DNA of 64,000 bases from UBA11612 sp965228575 (GTDB lineage: Bacteria; Pseudomonadota; Alphaproteobacteria; Rhodospirillales; Rhodospirillaceae). The position numbers and the translations under genes are program-made. This document shows positions 38,106-44,990 of the stretch, piece after piece. Position 1 is the first letter of the stretch; each line of letters begins with the position of its first letter. The notes under the pieces were generated by a model. The model had not been told where the DNA came from. It was given only the letters and a program-made list of their open reading frames with translations, and did no database searches. Location: assembly GCA_965228575.1 (NCBI GenBank), contig CBDDHW010000034.1, positions 1-64,000 on the forward strand, in the 5' to 3' direction.

Positions 38106-38158
38106 CCCTAAATACTCGTGGTGTACACCATGCGGTGGCCACAAAGAGGTAAAATGTG

Positions 38159-38626
38159 ATGGACGGACAAGCAACAGGCGAAAGCGCAACAACGATCGAT
38201 ATCCATCGGATTGTTGAAATGATACCCCATAGGTATCCGTTTTTGTTGGTCGATAAGTTGGTCGATGTCGACCCAGGGGAATCTGCGGTTGGAATAAAGA
38301 ATGTGACCGCGAATGAGCCCTTTTTTCAGGGGCATTTCCCTGAACGTCCCGTCATGCCAGGCGTTCTCATTATTGAAGCGATGGCTCAGACCGCAGCAGT
38401 AATTGTGGTTGCATCTTTAGGAGGCAGCGCGGAAGGAAAATTGGTCTACTTTATGACTATTGAAAATGCGCGATTCCGGAAACCGGTTGAACCTGGCGAT
38501 CAACTCCGCCTTGTGTGCCGAAAAGAACGTCAGCGTGGCAACGTTTGGAAATTCGCCGGCGAAGCCAAAGTGGACGGCGTGGTCGTGGCCGAGGCCACAT
38601 ATACAGCCATGATAATGGACAGCTAA
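38159..38626 (+). CDS. fabZ: 3-hydroxyacyl-[acyl-carrier-protein] dehydratase
   Basis: Dehydrates 3-hydroxyacyl-ACP in fatty acid elongation and competes with LpxA for hydroxymyristoyl-ACP. Hot-dog fold with catalytic His in IPHRYPFLLVDKLVD and Glu in MPGVLIIEAMAQTAAV; FFQGHFPERPVMPG is diagnostic. 155 residues from ATG 38159; GTG 38156 also fits. The 50-base gap before it contains a perfect 12-bp palindrome, TGGTGTACACCA (38119-38130). Confidence 0.95.
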   Translation: MDGQATGESATTIDIHRIVEMIPHRYPFLLVDKLVDVDPGESAVGIKNVTANEPFFQGHFPERPVMPGVLIIEAMAQTAAVIVVASLGGSAEGKLVYFMTIENARFRKPVEPGDQLRLVCRKERQRGNVWKFAGEAKVDGVVVAEATYTAMIMDS

Positions 38627-38646
38627 GTTCGCTTACTGGTTTTTTC

Positions 38647-39471
38647 GTGGACTCGACAATTCAATCTCAACACATCCACTCCACCGCTCTGGTTGATAAC
38701 CAAGCGCAATTAGACGGCAACGTTGAAATTGGCCCGTATTGTGTGGTTGGCCCGAACGCGCGCTTAGGTGACGGCGTACGATTGATGTCACACGTTGTTG
38801 TTGACGGTTATACGAGTATTGGCGCTCACACCACAGTTCATCCATTCGCGTCTCTTGGACTCGCGCCCCAGCATACAAAGTGTAATGGGGATGGCGCGCA
38901 CCTTGTAATCGGCGAGCACAATATTATCCGCGAGCACGTTACGATACATGTGGGAACGAAAAGCGGGCGTATGGAGACCCGAGTTGGCAACCACTGTTTC
39001 TTAATGGTGGGGTCCCATGTCGCGCATGATTGCATTATTGATGATCACGTGATCCTAACAAATAATGTTGCTTTGGGCGGCCATGTGACAATCGGCGAAT
39101 ATGCGGTTGTTGGGGGATTATCGGGCGTCCATCAACATGTTCGGATTGGAAAGCACGCTATGGTGGGCGGTGTCACCGGCGTGGAAAAAGACGTTATTCC
39201 CTATGCTCTCGCGATGGGTAATCGGGCGAAGCTGACGGGGTTAAATATCGTAGGCCTAAGGCGCCGCGGATTTTCTCGTGAGGATATTCGTAGTTTGCGC
39301 ACGGCATATGGCTTGTTGTTTTCCCAGGAAGGGACAATGAGCGAGCGCATCATTGAAGTTGCAGACCTATTTTCCGAGCATGCCGGGGTTATGGACATTA
39401 TAAACTTCATCAGGGAAGACTCCTCGCGGCCAATTTGCACGCCTGCGGCGATAAATGGCAACGGCAGTTGA
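38647..39471 (+). CDS. lpxA: UDP-N-acetylglucosamine acyltransferase
   Basis: First step of lipid A synthesis. The left-handed beta helix has repeats such as GNVEIGPYCVVGPNARLG, the catalytic His in MVGSHVAHDC, and the closing NRAKLTGLNIVGLRRRGFS with the C-terminal helices. I take GTG 38647, 20 bases after the fabZ stop, giving 274 residues; it has only a weak ribosome site. Upstream in-frame codons lie within fabZ in another frame. Its end overlaps lpxI by 17 bases. Confidence 0.93.
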   Translation: MDSTIQSQHIHSTALVDNQAQLDGNVEIGPYCVVGPNARLGDGVRLMSHVVVDGYTSIGAHTTVHPFASLGLAPQHTKCNGDGAHLVIGEHNIIREHVTIHVGTKSGRMETRVGNHCFLMVGSHVAHDCIIDDHVILTNNVALGGHVTIGEYAVVGGLSGVHQHVRIGKHAMVGGVTGVEKDVIPYALAMGNRAKLTGLNIVGLRRRGFSREDIRSLRTAYGLLFSQEGTMSERIIEVADLFSEHAGVMDIINFIREDSSRPICTPAAINGNGS

Positions 39472-40336
39472 ATCGGCGTCCATGGCGGACGAAACACCTT
39501 CATCGACACTTGGAATTATTGCCGGCGGCGGCGCGCTACCGGGACTTCTCGCATCGGCGTGTGAGTCGGCTGGTAGGCGATTTTTTATTCTCGCCCTCGA
39601 GGGGTCTGCAGACGGCGCGCTCCTCCCGCGAGAACCGGACGCGCAGATTCGGCTGGGCGAAATTGGCAAGGGTTTTGCGGCTTTACATGAAGCGGACGTT
39701 GAACATGTCGTTCTCGCGGGGTCTGTCCGGCGTCCGGCGTTAAATGATCTGAAACCCGACCTCAAGGGAGCGTCCATTCTAGCGAAAATCGCAGGTCGTG
39801 CTTTGGGCGATGACAGCTTGCTGTCGGTTGTCATTGGCGAGATTGAGCAAGAAGGATTCACGGTTGTAGGAGCTGACGACATTCTTACTGAGCTGCTTGC
39901 AGATCGAGGCCCTCTCGGTCGGCATAAACCCGATGACATAGCTATAAAGGACATCGACCGCGGCATTGATGTGGCTAGGGCCCTTGGCGTAGCGGATACA
40001 GGTCAGGCGAGTGTCGTTCAGCAGGGTATTGTTTTAGGTGTGGAAGCAGCCGAGGGGACGGATGACTTACTGTCCCGGTGTTCGGCTTTGCGGCGAGACG
40101 GACCTGGGGGCGTTTTGGTGAAGGTGAAAAAACCTCAGCAAGAGCGCCGCGCGGATTTGCCAACCATTGGTGTGGCGACAATTAAAAATGCCCATGCGGC
40201 GGGTTTAAGAGGTGTTGCGGTGGAGGCGGGTCATACACTCATTATCGACAAACTGTCTGTTAAAGAAAACGCAGATCGATTAGGGCTGTTTGTCGTTGGA
40301 TGTACCAAAACCGAGTCCGGATTCTCCGTTGAGTAA
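39455..40336 (+). CDS. lpxI: UDP-2,3-diacylglucosamine pyrophosphatase LpxI
   Basis: Cleaves UDP-diacylglucosamine to lipid X and UMP; the alphaproteobacterial replacement for LpxH. Opening LGIIAGGGALPGLLASACES, then GEIGKGFAALHEADVEHVVLAGSVRRP and the C-terminal domain (KPQQERRADLPTIGVATIKN, GVAVEAGHTLIIDK), the usual DUF1009 layout. 293 residues from ATG 39455, inside the end of lpxA; ATG 39482 is an alternative. Tight overlaps on both sides point to coupling with lpxA and lpxB. Confidence 0.94.
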   Translation: MATAVESASMADETPSSTLGIIAGGGALPGLLASACESAGRRFFILALEGSADGALLPREPDAQIRLGEIGKGFAALHEADVEHVVLAGSVRRPALNDLKPDLKGASILAKIAGRALGDDSLLSVVIGEIEQEGFTVVGADDILTELLADRGPLGRHKPDDIAIKDIDRGIDVARALGVADTGQASVVQQGIVLGVEAAEGTDDLLSRCSALRRDGPGGVLVKVKKPQQERRADLPTIGVATIKNAHAAGLRGVAVEAGHTLIIDKLSVKENADRLGLFVVGCTKTESGFSVE

Positions 40337-41525
40337 TTCGGAATCCGCACCGTTAATATATCTTGTGGCCTGCGAGCCCTCAGGTGATCAGATTGGTGCG
40401 CTGCTCATGCGTGCCCTAAAGATCAAAACTGGCGGCTCAGTCCAGTTTGCGGGTGTGGGGGGCGCGCACATGCGCGCTCAAGGCATGCAATCCTTATTCG
40501 ATCCCAAAGACCTTGCTTTGCTTGGAATCTTTGAAGTGTTGCCGAAAGCACGCTTGGTGCTCTCTCGTGTTGCAGCGACCCTTGCCGATATTCGCAAAAA
40601 ACAACCTCAAATTCTTGTAACTATAGATTCGTGGGGGTTCACAGGCCGAATTCATAAGGCGCTGACGAAAGAGGAAAGTCCAATTCCCCGTGTGCGATAC
40701 GTGGCCCCACAGGTCTGGGCTTGGCGTCCAGGACGGGCAAAGCAACTCTCACAGTGGATAAACCATTTATTCGCGCTGCTGCCATTTGAACCCGATTACT
40801 TTACGGCCCACGGGTTACCAACCACATGGGTGGGGCACCCGGTTGTCGAAAGTGGTTATCAGGGCGGGGACGGCTTGGGATTCCGCAAGCGTCACAACAT
40901 TGATGGGGATAAAATTATTGTAGGTGTATTGCCTGGTAGCAGACGCAGCGAAGTAAAACGGCTACTGCCCGTGTTTCTTCAGACAATCAATGCTCTTACC
41001 ACTAATAAGAAAAACGTCCACGTCGTACTTCCAACAGTCGAAACTGTACGTGACCTTGTAAACGAGATGTGTCGGGATATTGAAACCGGCTATGGTCTTA
41101 CAATGGTAACAAGCGACAACGAACGAAAAGATGCGTTTTCGTCTTTCGACGTTGCTTTGGCAGCATCTGGCACCGTGTCTTTGGAGTTGGCTGCCGCACA
41201 AGTCCCGCACGTCGTGGGTTACAAAGTAAATGCATTGTCTGCGCTCGCATTTAGATATTTGGCCAGAACCTCACGAGTAAATCTTGTAAACATTATTTTG
41301 GACGAGGACATTGTCGCTGAGCGCTTGCAAGAGCAGTGCGTGCCTGACGTGCTAACCGCTGACCTTACCTTGCTATTAAATGATGGTGGGGCGAGAGAAC
41401 GTCAACTAAATGGGTTTGCAGCTACACTTTCGAAATTAGCGCCAGCCGGAATAGCACCAAGTGAAAAGGCAGCGTCAGTCGTTTTATCGATGGCAAAAGG
41501 CGGCGTTTTAGGCGAGCTCTCTTAG
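40329..41525 (+). CDS. lpxB: lipid-A-disaccharide synthase
   Basis: GT19 glycosyltransferase joining lipid X to UDP-diacylglucosamine. IYLVACEPSGDQIGALLMRA opens the protein, then RYVAPQVWAWRPGRAKQL, WVGHPVVE, GVLPGSRRSEVKRLLPVF and ALAASGTVSLELAAAQVPHV. About 398 residues from TTG 40329, which overlaps the lpxI stop; a further TTG at 40290 would add 13. Neither has a strong ribosome site, so the exact start is uncertain. It overlaps the converging small gene by 18 bases. Confidence 0.93.
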   Translation: MSNSESAPLIYLVACEPSGDQIGALLMRALKIKTGGSVQFAGVGGAHMRAQGMQSLFDPKDLALLGIFEVLPKARLVLSRVAATLADIRKKQPQILVTIDSWGFTGRIHKALTKEESPIPRVRYVAPQVWAWRPGRAKQLSQWINHLFALLPFEPDYFTAHGLPTTWVGHPVVESGYQGGDGLGFRKRHNIDGDKIIVGVLPGSRRSEVKRLLPVFLQTINALTTNKKNVHVVLPTVETVRDLVNEMCRDIETGYGLTMVTSDNERKDAFSSFDVALAASGTVSLELAAAQVPHVVGYKVNALSALAFRYLARTSRVNLVNIILDEDIVAERLQEQCVPDVLTADLTLLLNDGGARERQLNGFAATLSKLAPAGIAPSEKAASVVLSMAKGGVLGELS

Positions 41526-41801
41526 GAAGGTCTCGCTAAGTTCCTCCCCAGTGCGAATTAGATTCGCGGCGGCTTGATACTGCGTGGTCGCCGTTATTAA
41601 GCCCAGAGTTTGTTGAATTAGGCTCACGGGCTGATCCACGTTTTGTGCAAAAACTGCGACCCCGCCGTTTACGACGCTGGAATAAACGGGAGTTTGCTGT
41701 GTAAACCCCGGAGTATTCGCATTGACAATGTTATTCGCGTGAATGCGGGCAGCGCTTCCAGCGGCAATGAGTGCCGAACTACCGATACTGGAAATTTCCA
41801 T
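41508..41801 (-). CDS. miniature flagellar rod/hook-like protein
   Basis: 97 residues from ATG 41801 (GTG 41804 also possible). It consists of the two conserved ends of flagellar axial proteins (FlgB, FlgC, FlgE, FlgG) with almost nothing between. The N-terminal helix leads to ARIHANNIVNANTPGFTQQ, the family hallmark ANNIANANTPG. The C-terminal helix TTQYQAAANLIRTGEELSET resembles the rod C-terminal YQANAxVI motif. FlgB and FlgC are about 130 or more residues, so this is shorter than any canonical member. No other flagellar gene is in the window. Its ribosome site AAGGT lies inside a small hairpin (41809-41821). It converges on and overlaps lpxB. Function unknown; a rod-associated or regulatory stub is possible. 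Confidence 0.7.
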   Translation of the reverse strand: MEISSIGSSALIAAGSAARIHANNIVNANTPGFTQQTPVYSSVVNGGVAVFAQNVDQPVSLIQQTLGLITATTQYQAAANLIRTGEELSETFLRELA

Positions 41802-41870
41802 CACTCGTACCTTTTGAAGGTTCTATTCGGGCCCTCTGTAATAACGCAGGATACCGACTTCCGTTGCAAT

Positions 41871-41899
41871 AAAAAAGCGGCGCCAACATGGGCGCCGCT
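41871..41899 (-). terminator. Rho-independent terminator of gltA
   Basis: A perfect 9-bp stem, AGCGGCGCC (41876-41884) with GGCGCCGCT (41891-41899) and a 6-base loop, is followed on the minus strand by six T. It lies 22 bases after the gltA stop. Confidence 0.9.
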
Positions 41900-41920
41900 A
41901 AAGTCGTCTATCTCTTTGAA

Positions 41921-43351
41921 TTATCTGCGTTGTTTTAGGGGTACAAACTTGCGCTTGGTGTTCCCCGAATAAAGTTGCCGTGGCCGGCCAATCTTCTGCA
42001 GCGGATCTTCGAGCATCTCCTGCCATTGCGCGATCCAGCCGGTTGTCCGCGCCAGTGCAAACAGCGCTGTAAACATGGTGACCGGAATGCCCATCGCCTG
42101 GAAGATAATGCCCGAGTAGAAATCAACATTCGGGTACAACTTCTTCTGGACGAAGTAGTCGTCCTCAAGCGCGATGCGCTCAAGTTCCATGGCGATGTCC
42201 AGAAGCGGATTGTTCTTAATGCCAAGTTCATTCAACACTTCATGGCAGGTCCGCGACATAATACGCGCTCGCGGATCGTAGTTCTTGTAGACACGGTGGC
42301 CAAAACCCATAAGGCGGAAGGGGTCTTTTTTGTCTTTGGCCTTCCTAACGAATTGCGGAATATTTTTCTTATCCCCAATTTTGTGAAGCATATTGAGTAC
42401 AGCTTCGTTGGCGCCGCCATGAGCGGGGCCCCAGAGGGATGCGATTCCCGCTGCTATACAGGCGAACGGATTTGCGCCCGAAGAGCCGGACAAACGCACC
42501 GTTGATGTAGAGGCATTTTGTTCGTGATCCGCGTGAAGAATCAGGATGCGATCCATCGCCTTCGCAAGCGTTGGGCTAACCTTGTATTCCTCGCACGGTG
42601 TCGCAAACATCATGTGCAGGAAGTTTTCTGCGTACCCAAGATCGTTTCGCGGGTAGATAAAAGGCTGTCCCAAAGAATATTTGAACGCCCAGGCGGCGAT
42701 GGTCGGCATTTTAGCGATGAGGCGATAGGATGAAATCACCCGGTGGTCAGGTTTCGAGACATCTATGCTGTCGTGATAAAAGGCGGAAAGAGCACCAACT
42801 ACGCCGCACATGATCGCCATCGGGTGACCATCGCGCCGGAAACCAGAGTAAAAATTGTGGAATTGTTCGTGCAGCATCGAATGGTAGGTGATGTCGTGCT
42901 CGAATTGCTTTTTCTGCGTTGGGTTGGGCAGTTCGCCATTGAGGAGGAGATATGCGACTTCCTCGAAATTACATTTTTCGGCGAGCTCCTCGATAGGATA
43001 ACCCCGATGCAGAAGGACGCCTTTTTCTCCATCGATAAATGTGATTTTTGAATCACAACTCCCGGTCGAGGTGAAACCGGGGTCGTATGTAAACATTCCG
43101 GTATCCGCATAAAACTTGCGAATATCGACAACGTCTGGCCCCGTGGTCCCCTTTAAAATTGGGAACTTCCAAGACTCTCCTGTTTGATCATCGTGGAGCG
43201 TAACGCTGCCTGCTGAATTTGATTTCGCGCGCGCTTTGGCTTTTGTTTTTGGTTTGGCCTTAGCTTTAGCCTTGGTCTTAGCTCTGGACTTAGACTTAGA
43301 CTTGGATTTCGACTTAGACTTAGCTTTTGATTTTGCCTTGGTTCTTGCCAC
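41921..43351 (-). CDS. gltA: citrate synthase with lysine-rich N-terminal tail
   Basis: Type II (hexameric, NADH-sensitive family) citrate synthase, first step of the TCA cycle. Catalytic residues are in ILHADHEQNAS (His), GPAHGGANEAVL (His) and NVDFYSGI (Asp). The core starts near residue 47. The first 46 residues are almost only Lys, Ser, Ala, Arg and Thr (for example KAKSKSKSKSKSKSRAK), coded by imperfect 6-base repeats. GTG 43351, preceded by AAGGAAAGG, is the only good start: no ATG, GTG or TTG lies in frame between the tail and the core. The total is 476 residues against about 430 normally. The tail is unusual; it resembles the basic tails of histone H1-like proteins. Confidence 0.93.
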   Translation of the reverse strand: MARTKAKSKAKSKSKSKSKSKSRAKTKAKAKAKPKTKAKARAKSNSAGSVTLHDDQTGESWKFPILKGTTGPDVVDIRKFYADTGMFTYDPGFTSTGSCDSKITFIDGEKGVLLHRGYPIEELAEKCNFEEVAYLLLNGELPNPTQKKQFEHDITYHSMLHEQFHNFYSGFRRDGHPMAIMCGVVGALSAFYHDSIDVSKPDHRVISSYRLIAKMPTIAAWAFKYSLGQPFIYPRNDLGYAENFLHMMFATPCEEYKVSPTLAKAMDRILILHADHEQNASTSTVRLSGSSGANPFACIAAGIASLWGPAHGGANEAVLNMLHKIGDKKNIPQFVRKAKDKKDPFRLMGFGHRVYKNYDPRARIMSRTCHEVLNELGIKNNPLLDIAMELERIALEDDYFVQKKLYPNVDFYSGIIFQAMGIPVTMFTALFALARTTGWIAQWQEMLEDPLQKIGRPRQLYSGNTKRKFVPLKQRR

Positions 43352-43421
43352 TGTGCGTGCCTTTCCTTGAAAGAGCGCTCAACCTAATCCCCTGTTCGCG
43401 CCATCTTATTTTGTTGCAGCG

Positions 43422-43450
43422 CTTATAATGCAAAAACCCTTGCAAATCAA
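43422..43450 (-). promoter_or_regulatory. candidate sigma-70 promoter of gltA
   Basis: On the minus strand TTGATT (43450-43445) and TATAAG (43427-43422) are separated by exactly 17 bases, ending 70 bases before the gltA start. The -35 lies inside the inverted repeat that follows gltX. Confidence 0.5.
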
Positions 43451-43467
43451 ACCTCCGCGAGGGTTTT
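43432..43467 (-). terminator. possible terminator after gltX
   Basis: On the minus strand AAAACCCT (43467-43460) pairs with AGGGTTTT (43440-43433), ending in a run of five T. The 19-base interior has a smaller stem, so folding is less certain than at gltA. It begins ten bases after the gltX stop. Confidence 0.4.
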
Positions 43468-43476
43468 CCGTCTAGA

Positions 43477-44880
43477 TTATCGGTCTAAAACGTCCTTGAA
43501 ACGAGCCATACTTTCCTCTTTTCCAAGGACTTCCATAACTTCGAATACGGAAGGCGAAACCGTTGTTCCGCACAACGCGGCACGCAGAGGTTGGGCTATT
43601 TTCCCCAATTTTTGACCGGAGTCTTCTGCGAGAGTTCGTGCCCAGGCGTCTAGGGTTTCCGCGGACCATGCCGGAAGGTCTCCCAAAGTGTTTAGGGCGG
43701 CATTGATGACAACGCCTTGATCGTCGGCGAGCGCCTTGGCGGCTTTTTCATTTAACGGAAGGGGGCGAGGGTGGACATAAAATACCGCGCTGTCTGCGAG
43801 TTCAATCGTGCTTTTTGCGCGCGATTTGAGCGCGGGCATTCCTTTGATCAGGCGTTCCCTATCAATTTCCGTAAGCTCTTTACCAATTTTTTCCTCAAGG
43901 GCAGATGAAATCAATTTCGCCAGTTCTGAATCTGAGGTCTCTCGAATGTAGTGACTGTTCAGATTTGTGAGTTTGTCGAGATCAAATCGAGAGGGAGCGC
44001 GACCAACGTCCTCAATATCGAACCATTCAATCGCTTGTGCGTCGGAAATTATTTCATCGTCGCCGTGGCTCCACCCCAACCGCAGCAGGTAATTGCGTAA
44101 GGCCTCGGGCAAGAAGCCCATGTCTCTATAGGCTTCAACACCCAGCGCTCCATGACGTTTCGATAATTTTGCACCATCGGCCCCGTGAATCAGCGGCATG
44201 TGCGCATAGACAGGTGTTTCGCCACCAAGAGCGTGGACGAGCTGAATTTGCCGAAATGCATTGTTCAAATGGTCGTCGCCGCGAATGATATGCGTGATGC
44301 CCATGTCCATGTCGTCGACCACAACCGAAAGCATGTATGTGGGGGTTCCGTCGGAACGCAGGAGGATCATGTCATCCAGCTGCGCATTTGAGACCGTCAC
44401 TTGGCCCTGAATCAAATCGTCGATAACCGTTTCACCCTCTTGCGGTGCCTTAAATCGCACAACGGGTTTAATGTCCTTTGGCGCGTCCTTAGGATCGCGA
44501 TCCCGCCATCGCCCGTCATATCGAACAGACAATCCCTTGGCTTTCTGTTCTTCCCTCATGGCGGTCAGTTCTTCGGGTGTGCAATAGCAATGATAAGCGT
44601 GACCCGCGGCCAAAAGGCGATCTACGGCCGCTCTGTGTTCGTCGGCGCGGCTCGCCTGAAAGACAACGTCGTCGTCCCACGGCAGTCCAATCCATTGCAG
44701 CCCATTGAGAATGGCGTCGATCGCCTCTTGCGTCGAACGCTTTCGGTCCGTGTCTTCTATCCTGAGCAGATATTTTCCACCGGTGTGTTTGGCGTAGAGA
44801 TAATTAAACAGCGCAGTACGTGCGCCGCCGATATGCAAAAAACCGGTTGGAGATGGGGCAAAGCGAGTTACAACGGCCAT
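43477..44880 (-). CDS. gltX: glutamate--tRNA ligase
   Basis: Class I synthetase charging tRNA-Glu (and possibly tRNA-Gln for later amidation). HIGH-type motif FAPSPTGFLHIGGARTALFN follows the ATG at 44880; the KMSKS-type motif is GAKLSKRHGALGVEA. The 467 residues are normal length. Upstream in-frame codons reach 45075 but would run into the divergent comEC region, and no homologue starts there. Divergent from comEC with 110 bases between. Confidence 0.95.
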   Translation of the reverse strand: MAVVTRFAPSPTGFLHIGGARTALFNYLYAKHTGGKYLLRIEDTDRKRSTQEAIDAILNGLQWIGLPWDDDVVFQASRADEHRAAVDRLLAAGHAYHCYCTPEELTAMREEQKAKGLSVRYDGRWRDRDPKDAPKDIKPVVRFKAPQEGETVIDDLIQGQVTVSNAQLDDMILLRSDGTPTYMLSVVVDDMDMGITHIIRGDDHLNNAFRQIQLVHALGGETPVYAHMPLIHGADGAKLSKRHGALGVEAYRDMGFLPEALRNYLLRLGWSHGDDEIISDAQAIEWFDIEDVGRAPSRFDLDKLTNLNSHYIRETSDSELAKLISSALEEKIGKELTEIDRERLIKGMPALKSRAKSTIELADSAVFYVHPRPLPLNEKAAKALADDQGVVINAALNTLGDLPAWSAETLDAWARTLAEDSGQKLGKIAQPLRAALCGTTVSPSVFEVMEVLGKEESMARFKDVLDR

Positions 44881-44990
44881 AGTGTCTCTTTGGTAGGGAA
44901 TGAGGATACGGCCGCTTGCATGGGCCCACTCTAGGGAGCATGGTTTAGCATATCCCTTGGTCCGGTAAAGAGACATCCACTGGAAACATT

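Noticed and set aside
43214..43351. Tandem repeats in the gltA start as a CRISPR or transposon end
   Set aside because: Repeats are 6-base and in frame, with no spacers or inverted ends; they encode a Lys/Ser tail.
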